From: a virus
Reading direction: 5' to 3' (one strand)
DNA: 64,000 bases
Virus record (IMG/VR): IMGVR_UViG_3300021963_000063
Span: 32,731 to 96,730 of that record
The notes beneath the pieces are model-generated. The model was not told the DNA's origin. It searched no databases and worked only from the letters and a program-made list of their open reading frames with translations. The first letter of the stretch is position 1. Each line of letters opens with the position of its first letter. Shown in pieces: positions 16,465-27,900 of this stretch. Position numbers and translations under genes: made by a program.

Positions 16465-16941
16465 TTACGCAGCTTTGGCTCTAAGGCGACAAACCTTAGA
16501 GCAATACTTGTAGTGCTTATCTGCAGTTGCAGGTATAGTGTAACTAGTGTAACAGTGCAAACAAATTTTATCAATAGTTTTTTTACTTTTACACATAGAA
16601 TTACATCTTTTTCTTTTCTTCATAATACTAGGAGTACCATAAAATGTTTTGCCACAAGATTCACATTGTTTTCCTACCCATGTTTCATGCACTCTATAAA
16701 GAGATACATTCTTCATTCCGTGGGCTTTGTCATGCTCTTGCCTGTGGCAAACAAAAAGATTATCTATTCTGTTATCTGTTTTTATTTCATTTATGTGGTG
16801 AACTGATTCATACTCTTTTAAGTATCTTCCAAGTTCTTTTTCTATATTTATGACGTGCTCAAAATACCAGCCTCCATGAAAGGCTTTTGGATGCTTTGTC
16901 TCTTTTACCAAAACATATCCGTTTAGTATTTTATGGAGCAT
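16465..16941 (-). CDS. HNH endonuclease with zinc fingers
   Basis: A 158-aa HNH_3-type nuclease counted from MLHKILNGYVLV. The HNH core is visible as YESVHHINEIKTDNRIDNLF near residues 45-65. The C-terminal half has paired Cys knuckles (CESCGKTF, CLHCY, YCSKVC). Such free-standing HNH genes are common homing elements in phages. It overlaps the structural gene stop at 16931 by 11 nt and separates tail genes from replication genes, a typical insertion site. Confidence 0.78.
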   Translation of the reverse strand: MLHKILNGYVLVKETKHPKAFHGGWYFEHVINIEKELGRYLKEYESVHHINEIKTDNRIDNLFVCHRQEHDKAHGMKNVSLYRVHETWVGKQCESCGKTFYGTPSIMKKRKRCNSMCKSKKTIDKICLHCYTSYTIPATADKHYKYCSKVCRLRAKAA

Positions 16942-17389
16942 CCCCCACCGCAATGTAATTAATAATTACATCCTGTCCTGCTTTTAATGATTCGCCATCA
17001 ATTGGAGTAACTGTGCAAGTAAATCCATCTTTTGTAACATTGGCTACTGATACAGCAAGCTGTTCTGCTGATGTTTTATTCTTACGCATATCTGCGGTAG
17101 CAACAACAATTACACTTGCATCTTTAAATCCATTTCCAGGGAAGTCAACGTATGCATTAAATGCTGCTTTAGACTTTCTAGCATCACCAATTTTTTGCTG
17201 ATCAGCAATAACTTTAATCTTACCTGCAGAAGCAATTGCGTCTCCAGCATAGGTAATTGGTCTTGCTCTATTTTCTGCATCTGCTTTAGTATTGGCTGCA
17301 AGTTGTGATTGCAATGTATTAATTTCAGACACAAGACTATTAAGCCACTCAAAAGTAATTGGCTGTCCGTCACTTAGTTGTGCTGCCAT
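16931..17389 (-). CDS. Probable virion/tail fibre-associated protein
   Basis: A 152-aa protein: a short N-terminal helix of coiled-coil type (NSLVSEINTLQSQLAAN), then a beta-rich domain with KAAFNAYVDFPGNGFKDAS and a terminal VIINYIAVGDAP strand. This resembles small beta-sandwich domains at the ends of baseplate or fibre proteins. Its place directly after the collar fibre gene supports a tail role. Function is inferred. Confidence 0.55.
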   Translation of the reverse strand: MAAQLSDGQPITFEWLNSLVSEINTLQSQLAANTKADAENRARPITYAGDAIASAGKIKVIADQQKIGDARKSKAAFNAYVDFPGNGFKDASVIVVATADMRKNKTSAEQLAVSVANVTKDGFTCTVTPIDGESLKAGQDVIINYIAVGDAP

Positions 17390-17394
17390 TAAAA

Positions 17395-17559
17395 TTATTC
17401 TCCTTTAGATTCCTTGAGACTTGCAATTTCTGCATCCTTTGCCTCAAGTGCCTCTGTTGCTTGTGCCTTAAGCACAGCCATTTGTGTTTCATAGTTACTA
17501 GTCATTTGTCCAATTCTGCTTTGCAGTTCTTGTACTACTAGTTCTAGTGTTTTTGACAT
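17395..17559 (-). CDS. Small coiled-coil protein
   Basis: A 54-aa protein (start MSKTLELVVQEL) that is almost entirely a predicted coiled coil with regular hydrophobic spacing, ending EIASLKESKGE. The ATG at 17559 has AAAGGAGA upstream and a dedicated promoter about 25-55 bp further. Its coiled coil may pair with the N-terminal helix of the next protein, also coiled-coil-like. Confidence 0.68.
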   Translation of the reverse strand: MSKTLELVVQELQSRIGQMTSNYETQMAVLKAQATEALEAKDAEIASLKESKGE

Positions 17560-17583
17560 TATTGTCTCCTTTGTCTCTTGTAC

Positions 17584-17612
17584 ATTATAGCATTTATAAA
17601 GTGTTTCTGCAA
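17584..17612 (-). promoter_or_regulatory. Promoter for the coiled-coil and downstream genes
   Basis: Leftward -35 TTGCAG (17612-17607), 17-bp spacer, -10 TATAAT (17589-17584) with TGC immediately upstream, an extended -10. It lies between the 74-aa gene and the coiled-coil gene. It would express the small tail-associated proteins and possibly the HNH and replication genes beyond. Confidence 0.75.
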
Positions 17613-17616
17613 CCTT

Positions 17617-17841
17617 TTATTCTGCTTCTATTTCTTGAATTTTTTCTTTTAACCAAATTTCTTTTGACTCTAAAGATTCAATTATTTCATCCTTTACTTG
17701 GTTAAAGTCAAGATAAAACCATGGAATGTCTTCGTGTGGAACACCTTCAAAATAATTAAAAATACCATAGTATGTTTCTTTTTCTGAGTTATTAAATTTT
17801 AACTGTTTATTTAGAAATAATAGTTTTTCTTCTTTATTCAT
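17617..17841 (-). CDS. Hypothetical acidic protein
   Basis: A 74-aa protein downstream of the tail fibre gene, with an aromatic-rich centre (YYGIFNYFEGVPHEDIPWFY) and helical ends. Short acidic proteins next to collar-type fibres can be fibre assembly chaperones; this is positional speculation. No family recognised. Confidence 0.55.
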   Translation of the reverse strand: MNKEEKLLFLNKQLKFNNSEKETYYGIFNYFEGVPHEDIPWFYLDFNQVKDEIIESLESKEIWLKEKIQEIEAE

Positions 17842-17849
17842 TTTTCCTC

Positions 17850-20800
17850 CTATCCTGCATATATAATAAAGTATACAGCAAGATATGGTGGTATCGTTGC
17901 AACCGAAGCTGTTGCTGCTGTATTTGCTCCTGCATTACCAATAATTGATCTGTCTGTTATAGAGAAATTATGATTAAATGCGTTAAGTGTGTGAGAGTGT
18001 CCATTTCCAGCATTTGCTACATACGTTCCATCTCCGTGGGTGTGGTTAACGGTAGGAGTTAAAATAGTTGTTCCACTAATTCCTCTTGATCCAGCTTCAG
18101 CATTTCCTGCGGCTGAGGAGGTACCTGTTACAGAGTGAGTATGATTATTTGTACCAACTGTTCCTTCTGTAACGCTTCCAGATATACCTCCGATTACATT
18201 TGCATTGTTTGTAGCAGCAGTGGCATCTGATGCCATTGTGTGCGTATGTGCAGTTACTGTTGTATATGTTGCTGATGCAGCACCACCAACGTCTCCCAAA
18301 GGATAGGTTGTTCCACTTACGCCAAGTGGGAATCTTCCTGTTAGATTTGGAGTAGTAGTCATTATTGCACGAAGCTGTGGATATAGTGTTGAGCTAACTG
18401 CCTGACCATTACATAATAGCCACCCAGCTGGTGGGGTTGCTGTGTACCACATAACAATAGATCCAATTGGTACAGCACCCTTACCAGAAAATTCTGGGGC
18501 TAGAAGAACTCCATCATTTCTAAAATAGAATTTTTGATCTTCTGTTCCATCGCTATTTAAATTATGAAGTACGGTATGAATTGTATTATCAGTATTATGA
18601 ATTTGACCTAAAACAGATATTCTTGTTTTTGCAGCTCCTTGAACTCTTGACTTAATTAATGGCACAAAAGATGATCCTGATATTCCAGTGGCTTTTGCTG
18701 TAAATGGTGCAAATGTTGATTCAACTGACTGACTTACAAAAGATTGACCCAGAGCTCTATTTTCAATAGTAAGGCTATTCAATCCAGTGGCGGTAGACTT
18801 TTTTATTGTAAATGGAGCTAGGTCTGCGTCATCATCACCTGCCCACATATAATAGAATCCATCAGCCAAGGGAGATGTTACTAGTTCATCATAAAATGAT
18901 AACTTAGGTTTTGTTGTGGTATATGAATAAAATCCCTCTGAACCTGTATCATGTACAACAATACCAGAATCTTCTGGATAAAATACTAATGTATAGTATC
19001 CAGCGGTGTCTAATAAACTAAGACCTCCTCCAGATGATTCTTGTAAAGATATTGCAGATCCGCTTCTTGTTAAAGTAAGTTTTCCAAACCTGGCATTATA
19101 TCCATCAGCTTCTCCATATAAAATTGTTCCTTCGTCTAAATCTTGTGTTCCAATAGCTGCAATTACATAGTTTCCAGCAGCCACTCCAGGTAGAACATCT
19201 GATTCAAGAACTAAAGTATTTCCTACAGCTAGTCCTCCTGTGGATGACGTAAACTCATCATCTGTAAAAATTTCTGTAAAATATAGTGATAGCTGAGTTG
19301 TTGTTGCAGAACCGTATACAGGATAAATATCTGTAGCAGCCTGTGGTGAACTTATCTCTGGAAAACCACCATCTGGATCATAATTATCTATTTCTTTTAC
19401 AAAAAAAACTCTTTTTCTATCAAGTACATCAGTAATCGAAATACTTTTTCCATCAAAAACTGTTGTTAGATTATTTGTACTAATCCCCTGGAAATCAAAT
19501 TTCATAATTTTTCCATACAAAATATCTGGTAATTGTGCTTGCATTTCTGAAGAGAATCCTGATGTTGCTACCGTAACATATATAGAAGCAAAATTTTCTT
19601 CATAATCTTCAAATTCATCATCAAGAAGAATTCTTTCAATATTAATTGTTGCAAGTCCACCAGTAAATTCTGCTGCAGATGAAGCTAAGGCTAATCTTCC
19701 TTCTCCAGATCCAGTTTGTAAAATTCCAGCAGCATCAAATTTCCATCCTTTATCTCTACTTCCAATAGATCCTTGAAGAGCTTGGATTGTTCCAGTTACG
19801 GTAACGGTTCCCTTACCGCCAATTCCAATATCTGGCTGATAAGTTAAAGAAGAGTCTCTATCTCCAACCGAGAAATATCCTTGAGAGTCTACATAAAATG
19901 GGGTGTCAGCACCATTCCAGCTGGCGGTTTCAGTTGGTCCAATAAATATCTTTGGGTTATTTTCATCTGTTGCTCCATCAGATAAATGAATATTTTTATT
20001 GTCTTGATTTGCAATTGATTTAATTAGTCCACTTGAAATTTCCCATCCACTATCTGTTCCACCAATATATCCTGATGTGGCTCTAATTTGACCTACTACA
20101 TCAAGTAGTGGCTCTGGTTCAGTTGTCCATTTAATATAAGAATCCACTGATCCTACTCTAAATTGATTATTTGTAAACCACCAATTAAATTTATCAAGTC
20201 TAATTCCAGTTCCATTTGAATGAGAATATGATCCTGTTCCTTGTGCAGGATGAAGACCTAATGTTAACTCTCTTAGCGTAACTGTTCCTGTAAGACTATT
20301 ATTTGTTGAGTTTGTTACCCCTGAAACTCCAGACAGTTTTATAGTAAATGTTACGCTATCTGCAAGAGTGTCAATAGCAAATTCTCTATTAAGATTATTT
20401 AATCCATTAGTTGCTGGAAGGTTTTCAATTAATACTTTTTCTCCAGCTATAAATGCGTGTCCTGTTGTAGTAATTGTTGCTATTTGATTTCCTGCTGTTC
20501 CTGAAATTACTACTGAAGTTGCGGTTGTTTGAAGTCTTGGGGTAGAAATAGATGTTGTTGATTCAAGGACACCTTTAATTCTTCCTTGAACTTGAAGCTC
20601 TGAAAAATCTGCAAGGCTAAATGTTAAACTTACTCCTGATCCATTTGCAGTGTGATTATTTGTAACAGTTATGGTTGTTCCTGAAATATTTGTTACTGTA
20701 GAGTTTGATGCAATACCAGTTCCGATAACAAGCATTCCCTTTACAATTCCAGTAGCACTGGAAACTGTTATGGTATTATTTCCTGAAGTAAATGTTCCTG

Positions 20801-22601
20801 TTGTTATTACTTCTGGGGTATCTACATCTGGGGAAAAGGTAAGCTGATCTGATAATGAAAACTTACCTGTTGAATCAACATAAAATCCTGTACCTGCTGA
20901 TGAGTGTACACCAGATCCAATATATATCTTTGGCGTTGTACCTGCGTTTAATGCAATCTTAGAAGATCCGCTGCCTTTAAATATTTCATCTGAGCCAATT
21001 GACCAACCTGCTATGCTTCCACCTGCGGAAGCATTAATTACACCAGTTACATTTAGTGCTGAGCCATTCCAAGTTAGACCTTTTGTACCGTCCCCAATTC
21101 CAAATAATCCATTACTATACCAATAGTTGTGTTGATTTACATAAATACCATCATAAGAATATTCTGTAATACCATTACTCCATCCAGCATCGGTAGAGTC
21201 ATATGTTCCATTAATTGGACTAAACGTAATAGATACATCAGATAGTGCTTGTGTGGTTGCATTTGAAATTGTTATTACTGTTGCAGTTGCACTAACTACA
21301 GTTGTATTTGACGGAATTCCTGTGCCTGACACTGACATTCCTGCATATACTCCAGTAGAGGATACTACAGCTAGTGTGGTATCTGAATTATCTGCATTTA
21401 CATTTATAGATTTTGTAGAACTACTAGCATTAACATTAATTATATTAGAGCTAACAGAAGCTACTTGGAAAACTTTATTTAAAGATCCTAATCCACCACC
21501 ACTATTGCTTAACCCCGATAAGTAAATAAAATCTCCTGCAACAAAAGGATGTGAAGTTGACGTAGTAATTTCTGCTAACTGAGGAGAAGTTCCTGATAGT
21601 ATAACTTTTGTTATAGTTCTTTGTGAAGAAGAAATTGGATTATGGTTTGCTTTAATAGACATGCTAAATGCACCACTGGTAAGAAGTAGAGAGTTAGCAC
21701 TAATTTCACCAGCAATCTGTACACCCGTTCCAACAACAATATTTGAACCATTAAATGAGATAGTATTTGTTCCAGTTCCAAGCGAGAAGTTTCCATCATC
21801 ATACCAGTAGTTTGTTGCATCAATATAAATTCCATCTTCTAAAGATGGGGAAGCATCTACACCAAGGAACATGTCTCCAATTCTTACTTTTCCTGTAAAA
21901 ATTCCACCTGTTGCATTTATATCACCAGTGACGGCTAGGTTTGTGTTATTCCAGGTAACATTTTTTGTAGCATTTCCAATTTTAAATAGTCCAGAATCAT
22001 ACCAGTAATTATGCTCATTTATATATATACCATCATTGGTGCTATTTACATTTGTTCCAATTTTCATAGACCCTGGAGAATCTGGATCTAATGGATCTCC
22101 AATTACTAGGAACCCGTCAAAATATCCATCTGTTGCTTCAATTGTTCCTCTTACTGCAACATTAGAAAATACTGAATTTCCTTCTGTAGTAATTGTCCAA
22201 CCTGAATCACCTATAGATTTATTACTCCAGTCATCTTTTCTTATTTGAAGCTCTGTACCATCTGTAAATATCTTTACACCATTTAATATTGTTTTGTATC
22301 TTTCTACTCCACCTGCTGTATACCAGACGTTGTAAGATATGGTATCTGTTGTTGTTGGATCAATGTTTTCATCAACTCTAGTAATTAAATAATAAGTATC
22401 TGATATTAAAAAGAATCTTCCTGGAATCAAATCATCTGTTACAGCATCTGGATATTGTACAACTAAGTCTGGAATTGCTCCATTAAAGTTTGCAGAAGAA
22501 ATTGTTGAAAGCAATTTAGAGGAACCATCAAAGGGATCAAAAATTGCTTCTAGATAGCTAGACTGTGGAGAACTTAAAGAGTCCTGTGTTTGATTAGTCA
22601 T
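17850..22601 (-). CDS. Tail fibre / receptor-binding protein with collar domain
   Basis: A 1583-aa fibre. Repeats of the type DGIYINEHNYWY followed by a Gly-rich strand (LFKIGNATK) recur near residues 190, 257, 483 and more loosely later, forming an elongated stalk. FCCH-like beta modules lie at about 329-396 and 695-776. A second repeated module with V-x-GTGI motifs lies at about 397-462 and 599-663. The C-terminal 150 residues are a phage tail collar domain (PIGSIVMWY, GWLLCNGQAVS, NLTGRFPLG and several His-Thr-His clusters). This is the probable host-recognition tip. Confidence 0.85.
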   Translation of the reverse strand: MTNQTQDSLSSPQSSYLEAIFDPFDGSSKLLSTISSANFNGAIPDLVVQYPDAVTDDLIPGRFFLISDTYYLITRVDENIDPTTTDTISYNVWYTAGGVERYKTILNGVKIFTDGTELQIRKDDWSNKSIGDSGWTITTEGNSVFSNVAVRGTIEATDGYFDGFLVIGDPLDPDSPGSMKIGTNVNSTNDGIYINEHNYWYDSGLFKIGNATKNVTWNNTNLAVTGDINATGGIFTGKVRIGDMFLGVDASPSLEDGIYIDATNYWYDDGNFSLGTGTNTISFNGSNIVVGTGVQIAGEISANSLLLTSGAFSMSIKANHNPISSSQRTITKVILSGTSPQLAEITTSTSHPFVAGDFIYLSGLSNSGGGLGSLNKVFQVASVSSNIINVNASSSTKSINVNADNSDTTLAVVSSTGVYAGMSVSGTGIPSNTTVVSATATVITISNATTQALSDVSITFSPINGTYDSTDAGWSNGITEYSYDGIYVNQHNYWYSNGLFGIGDGTKGLTWNGSALNVTGVINASAGGSIAGWSIGSDEIFKGSGSSKIALNAGTTPKIYIGSGVHSSAGTGFYVDSTGKFSLSDQLTFSPDVDTPEVITTGTFTSGNNTITVSSATGIVKGMLVIGTGIASNSTVTNISGTTITVTNNHTANGSGVSLTFSLADFSELQVQGRIKGVLESTTSISTPRLQTTATSVVISGTAGNQIATITTTGHAFIAGEKVLIENLPATNGLNNLNREFAIDTLADSVTFTIKLSGVSGVTNSTNNSLTGTVTLRELTLGLHPAQGTGSYSHSNGTGIRLDKFNWWFTNNQFRVGSVDSYIKWTTEPEPLLDVVGQIRATSGYIGGTDSGWEISSGLIKSIANQDNKNIHLSDGATDENNPKIFIGPTETASWNGADTPFYVDSQGYFSVGDRDSSLTYQPDIGIGGKGTVTVTGTIQALQGSIGSRDKGWKFDAAGILQTGSGEGRLALASSAAEFTGGLATINIERILLDDEFEDYEENFASIYVTVATSGFSSEMQAQLPDILYGKIMKFDFQGISTNNLTTVFDGKSISITDVLDRKRVFFVKEIDNYDPDGGFPEISSPQAATDIYPVYGSATTTQLSLYFTEIFTDDEFTSSTGGLAVGNTLVLESDVLPGVAAGNYVIAAIGTQDLDEGTILYGEADGYNARFGKLTLTRSGSAISLQESSGGGLSLLDTAGYYTLVFYPEDSGIVVHDTGSEGFYSYTTTKPKLSFYDELVTSPLADGFYYMWAGDDDADLAPFTIKKSTATGLNSLTIENRALGQSFVSQSVESTFAPFTAKATGISGSSFVPLIKSRVQGAAKTRISVLGQIHNTDNTIHTVLHNLNSDGTEDQKFYFRNDGVLLAPEFSGKGAVPIGSIVMWYTATPPAGWLLCNGQAVSSTLYPQLRAIMTTTPNLTGRFPLGVSGTTYPLGDVGGAASATYTTVTAHTHTMASDATAATNNANVIGGISGSVTEGTVGTNNHTHSVTGTSSAAGNAEAGSRGISGTTILTPTVNHTHGDGTYVANAGNGHSHTLNAFNHNFSITDRSIIGNAGANTAATASVATIPPYLAVYFIIYAG

Positions 22602-23428
22602 TATGCTGCTCCTGCTGCTGATACTATAATATCATCAATTGACGATGCCCTAACAGAGTCTCCTAAAAGCATTGGAAAGTATCCAATCCAGGATCCTGAA
22701 GAATTTTTATAGTATCTAACTATAACATATCTAAACTTATAATTTCCAGACTCAATTCTAGTTTCAGCATTTGCTCTTTTTCTAGTAAGTCCTGAAGGGT
22801 ATGCTGGTGGGGTGGTAGTGAATGCTGTTCCTCCATTTGATATATCTGAATCTAGATAATAAAGCTCTCCAGGATTTTCTTCTTCTTCCCACAAAAAGAA
22901 AACTACATCTCTTAGTGTTGTTGTCCATTCTAAACTGTTTCTAAGATTTGTTGGAAGATATGTTTTAATTATAAAATAGTCTGGAACGCTTACCGTTTCA
23001 GATAAAGATATTGTTCCAGCGTCTGTGGTCTTAGCAAAATTTGATCCTTTTCTATTAAACTTTATCATTTTTGAATTTGGAACAGTTGTAACCGTATGAG
23101 TTGCGTTTAAATTTGCAACTGTCATACCATTTAACAATATCCTATTTCCCTTTTTAAGACCATGGCTTGCTGTGGTCCATAGGGTTACTACATTTTTTGA
23201 TCTTTGTCTATATCTAACAGTGTCTGTATAAGTTCTTGTTATTTGTTTTTTTACCACTCTTTTTGTTACTGTGGGTGCAAATTCTGGATTTGAAATAAGT
23301 GGTGGAGCTTTTGGAGTTTCAATAAACAAGGCTCTACTAAACGAAGAATCTGTTACAGAAAATGGATCAGAGTACTTTAAAAGAACTCTATGCTTTCCTG
23401 GTTTTAAGTTTGGTACTGTAATATCCAT
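22601..23428 (-). CDS. Virion protein with FCCH-like module
   Basis: A 275-aa beta-rich protein. Residues 78-142 form an FCCH-like insertion (VVTLWTTASHGLKKGNRILL, then VANLNATHTV and a closing GTISL strand), also seen in the fibre and neck proteins. The rest has Trp/Tyr-rich strands typical of tail-tip components. The stop and the fibre ATG overlap by one base, indicating coupled expression. Confidence 0.6.
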   Translation of the reverse strand: MDITVPNLKPGKHRVLLKYSDPFSVTDSSFSRALFIETPKAPPLISNPEFAPTVTKRVVKKQITRTYTDTVRYRQRSKNVVTLWTTASHGLKKGNRILLNGMTVANLNATHTVTTVPNSKMIKFNRKGSNFAKTTDAGTISLSETVSVPDYFIIKTYLPTNLRNSLEWTTTLRDVVFFLWEEEENPGELYYLDSDISNGGTAFTTTPPAYPSGLTRKRANAETRIESGNYKFRYVIVRYYKNSSGSWIGYFPMLLGDSVRASSIDDIIVSAAGAA

Positions 23429-24366
23429 TATTCATTAAATCCTAAAACTAAGTAATACTCAATTGTAATAGGTTCTCCTGCTGATTTTTGGATAGGTGTT
23501 GCAAGTGCTGTTCTAGAAATTAATCCGTAGTTTACATCTACGTTATCTGTATCATCAAATTTAATTCCATCAAGAACTAATCCAGTTGATGTCATTGTAA
23601 TTGATATTTTATTTATGTTTGCCCATGAAGGTGCTCCAGTTGCTAGAATTTCATCTTTTGCACAGTTTAATATCTGATACCCTCCAGAGGATATTGTAAA
23701 AGTTTTTGAGTAAAAGTTTGTATCATTTGTTTCAAACTTAATTAATAAAGTTCCACTTGTACCTGTTGGGTCAACTGCTAGTTTAAGTAAATCTTTATCA
23801 CTAAAATCTGTAAAGTTTTTAGAAAATACGGTACTAAAGACTGTTGATCCAGCATCTATGTATACTGCTTCGTTTCCAATTCTGTATGTGCCATTGGCAA
23901 TGTTTTCTGAAATCATTCTTGATCCAGTTGTTTTTGATGATAGTTCTTCTACTCCCTCCGTCCAGCCATCATCGCTTTCTCCATTAAATAAAAGTAAATC
24001 TGAAAATTGAATAATCTGATTTTGGATAGCTTCTGGATAAAGACCAACCTCATAGATTGTGTATTTTAACGGATCATTAATTGTTGTTTTAAAAATTAAA
24101 GCATCAACATTATCTGTTCTATTTAATGTTGCAAGCTGTACTGGGGATTGACCAATTGAGAACCCCATTGTATTTAGGTCAATTAACTTATTGGCATTTA
24201 GTGCTGGATTTGCTTGACTGTCAACTCCAATAGCAATAGATCCTCCCACTGAAGGAATAAGACCTAGCAAACTTTTAAGGATAAGGGATCTTCCAACTAC
24301 TGTCAAAGCATTATCTTGTTCACATACAAGAGTGTCTCCCTTATAAATTCTATAAAAACCTCTCAT
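23428..24366 (-). CDS. Tail tip / baseplate-type protein
   Basis: A 312-aa protein. The N-terminal part (LILKSLLGLIPSVGGSIAIGVDS followed by YTIYEVGLYPEA) resembles phage tail-collar or fibre-attachment proteins. The middle and C-terminal parts look like a jelly-roll (DLLKLAVDPTGTSGTLLIKF), as in carbohydrate-binding modules. It lies between the large minor tail protein and the fibre. Role inferred from position and fold pattern. Confidence 0.55.
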   Translation of the reverse strand: MRGFYRIYKGDTLVCEQDNALTVVGRSLILKSLLGLIPSVGGSIAIGVDSQANPALNANKLIDLNTMGFSIGQSPVQLATLNRTDNVDALIFKTTINDPLKYTIYEVGLYPEAIQNQIIQFSDLLLFNGESDDGWTEGVEELSSKTTGSRMISENIANGTYRIGNEAVYIDAGSTVFSTVFSKNFTDFSDKDLLKLAVDPTGTSGTLLIKFETNDTNFYSKTFTISSGGYQILNCAKDEILATGAPSWANINKISITMTSTGLVLDGIKFDDTDNVDVNYGLISRTALATPIQKSAGEPITIEYYLVLGFNE

Positions 24367-24388
24367 AATATACTATTTTACCACCTTA

Positions 24389-24934
24389 TTAGGATACATG
24401 TTCTGTCCTAACTTCAGCTTCTATTTCACCTATGGTATTGCCAATAGATACCCTCATATCGTACACAGGATTACCCTCAGCATCATATTTTATAATTGTT
24501 GGGTAAAAGGTTCCCGAAGCTGTATCTATCTTACCAAAATAGTTAATCAGGGAAGACTTATTACTTTTACCAAACTTTACCAATGATTCTATAGACCTTA
24601 CAATTGTATTTATTTTTTCAAGGTACTGGTTTTTAGTTATACTAACCTGTGCAGTTGCTGCTGCAAATGCCTGTGGTATAGTTCTATCATTTAGCCTAGT
24701 AATACTATCATTCGCTGGAATAATTGATTCTGGAATAGAGTTTACAGTACTAGCAGTAAATGTATTTAATAACCCTTCACCGCTTTTTATAAGAGACATT
24801 TGAAATTGATTAATAACTTCTTTGTATTTTTCATCAACATTTGGATCATTAAAAACCTTGCTTGATCCTGCAGGAGTTATTTTCTTTGAAGCTTTAGCTC
24901 TTGATGTAAAGTATTTAGATGCCATTATGGACAC
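24389..24934 (-). CDS. Tail-associated protein, function unknown
   Basis: A 181-aa mostly helical protein with Thr/Ser-rich segments. It opens MSIMASKYFTSRAKASKK; a second in-frame Met (residue 4) could be the start. It overlaps the 1307-aa tail gene by 10 nt. A long helix (QVSITKNQYLEKINTIVRSI) might mediate trimerisation. Confidence 0.5.
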   Translation of the reverse strand: MSIMASKYFTSRAKASKKITPAGSSKVFNDPNVDEKYKEVINQFQMSLIKSGEGLLNTFTASTVNSIPESIIPANDSITRLNDRTIPQAFAAATAQVSITKNQYLEKINTIVRSIESLVKFGKSNKSSLINYFGKIDTASGTFYPTIIKYDAEGNPVYDMRVSIGNTIGEIEAEVRTEHVS

Positions 24935-27900
24935 TCCCTAATAACTATAGAAGTTGTTGGACCAGCTTCGTTTACTTCCCTGTTAATTTCAGCAACAACA
25001 TATGTCTTGTTTCCAATATCATCTACTGAGTAACCTGCGTCTGAGTAAAATACTCCTACCTTGTCACCTAGTTCTAGTAGGGGATTACAAAAGGCTGAAA
25101 TATTTAATTCTTTTCTTTCTTGAGATGCATTCTTAACAATCCATTGCATCATTTTTTCTGCCTGTCTTTCTGTTGCAATATACTCAGATGCAATACCTAC
25201 AGAAACATCACCATACATTTGTTTGTTTTGATATAACCTATTTTGTAAGATATCGTATTCGTTATTATCTTCAAGATCTTCAATATATTTCTTTAGACTT
25301 ATTTCTCCGTCTGCAATATAATCTAATTTAATGCCACTAATAAATAGTGGTGTCAGAGAATCTTCTCCAAGAGTTATTGTAGAGTTTGATGTATTGTATA
25401 CCCAGAACTTAGCACCAAAGGCATTTGGATAATAGTTTTTAACAAGGTAGTCTGAACTTACTGATGAAAAATCTATCATAGATGAAGTAAATGTTGGTGA
25501 ATCAAACTTAACATCAAACTTTTTAATTTCTCTAGCCATCGTAGCAAAGTCTTCAAAGTAAACTTTTTTATTATTCTGTGATCCTATAGCAGCCATCTTT
25601 ACTGCTTTACCCACACTCATCTGACGATATCCCAGTGAGTCTTCAAAAGATGATGTAATTTTATTTTCTGCATCAGAATAAGCATAGATGTGGTCATATA
25701 TTGCTTGGCTATCATCTCTAACAAACATTCCAATTCTATTTGTTCTTGGCAATCTTGATGCGTTTTTATCAATGATTTTAAATAATCTTTCACCTTGCCA
25801 ATATACACTAAACTCTAAATCAAACTTAGAACCCTTTTTATTTACTACTTTACACTTTAAATCTAATTCAAAAATTGTGGCAGTAACTCCATCCTTTAAG
25901 GACTTTGAATTTTCAGATATACTTCCAATAAAATTGGTTGTACTTATATTAGCTCTAGCGGTTCCTAAAACAAAACATTCAGTTGTATTAGATGTGGTTG
26001 TCATTCTATAAAGCCTTATATTTCCAGTTGCCTCTCCGTCTCTTGATGGAGCAACTTCAAGAAAATATCCACTCATATATTTGCCATCGCCAACTATTCC
26101 AGAGTCTGTTAAATGCATTGCTATTCCTGCAATGTGAGAAGAGGTATCCTTTTTAGGATCACCGTCAGTCATTACAAGTCTCATTCTTGTTCCAACTGCT
26201 TCTGGGATAGCCTCTAGATTATTTGAATATCCATGAATGAATCTTTGACCATAGTCATCTATTTGTAAGTTCTTTACTGCTGCACCTGGTTTTTGATTTT
26301 CTTTCTTTAAACTTGATGGTCCTGAAAGTCTAGCATATCCTGATTGATTTCCATTAAGTGTGTAAGATAAGGAAGCTTCTCTATTTCCTAATCCATCTAA
26401 TTTTTTATCAGCAATAATTGTTGACATATGTTTCCAGTCATCGTTAAAGTCTGATGAAGACCTTGCAACATGTTTTTGAGCACTAGTGCCATTTTGAGCT
26501 CTTCCATCGCTTTGAATAGTATATCTAAAACTACTATCTGAAAGAGTTGGCTTTCCAACAAACTTAAAGTTCATATAAACAATTAAGGCTTTTGGCAATA
26601 CTTTTGATCCACTAGGGATAGTTCCTCTAAGGGATTCAAGTTCATCTTGATTAAAAATAAATCTAGAATATGATTTTGCAGGCTCTGTAACACTAACCAG
26701 GATTCCATTATATTTAATAACTTCATTATTAATATAAACATATCCTTCATATTTATTTGACTGTAAAAATAGATATGCTGAGTCGTTATCAATGTTAATT
26801 AAAAGATCGTCATCTGTATATCCAGGATTTTGATATATGGTACCAAAAGCTTTTCTTATGGCATCTTCTTCATTTATGGCAGGTATTGTTTTTCCAGATA
26901 GTGCTTTTAATGGTCTACCGTCTTTTGACATACTTTTTTCTAAGATTGCTGAAATTAAAACTGATTGAGAACTATCTGATTGAGTTGCTTCCCAAAGTAT
27001 TCCTGGTACATAGGAAAGCTCTGTTAAAACTGTAGTTGGGCTGGTAGATGCCCTATCAATAAGTTCTTGTCTTTTTACTGGATCAAATTCTTCTGCAAGT
27101 GCTGTTGGCTCCTTTTTAATATTAATAATTTTGTACTGAATAGTACCATCAGTAACTGGAGGAATAGATGTTTCACTAATTGATTCAATGTTAGAAAACT
27201 TACCATCAATATAAGAATATTCAGCATCACTAGAAACTGGTTGATTTCCAATAAACCAGTAATTCTTTCCTCGTATTTCTGCAGAGTTTATATCAAATGC
27301 AGTTCTAGAAGATATTCTATCTTTTGTCATAACCACAAAGTTATTATCTGCATCCATGAACATTGATAGTTGTACCGAAGTTGCAATATCATTAAGTGCT
27401 TCTGCAACTGTAAAATCATTTGAGGAATAAAAGAAATTCATTTCTGGATCAATACCATCTTTTGTTTCAAAAGAAAACTTATTATATCCAATGTTATCTA
27501 GCAACATTCTAATAGCTAGAGATGACTTTAGTGGATTCTTATATCCAATAAGTAAGTTTGGTGCCTGAGTCTCTCTAAAGAATTTAATATAGTCTTCTAG
27601 GTTAACTGATGTAGTAAATTCTGAAGCCTGGGACCATTGGGTTGAATACATAGTTTTAATTGGAACAGCATATTCATTTAAATCATTTATAAGTATTTGA
27701 TAAAATACAAACTTAACATTTGCCCTTAGCATTGTCTCTAATTCATAATTTGCCACACTAGAATCTTTTACATATGTAAAAATAGAATCTGGATTCATCT
27801 TATCAAATATTCTAGTTTCATTTGATAAGACCATGCTTCCATTAGAGCTTACAAGTGATCCTAAAGGTAATCCATACTGACTATCTCCAATGCTTGAACT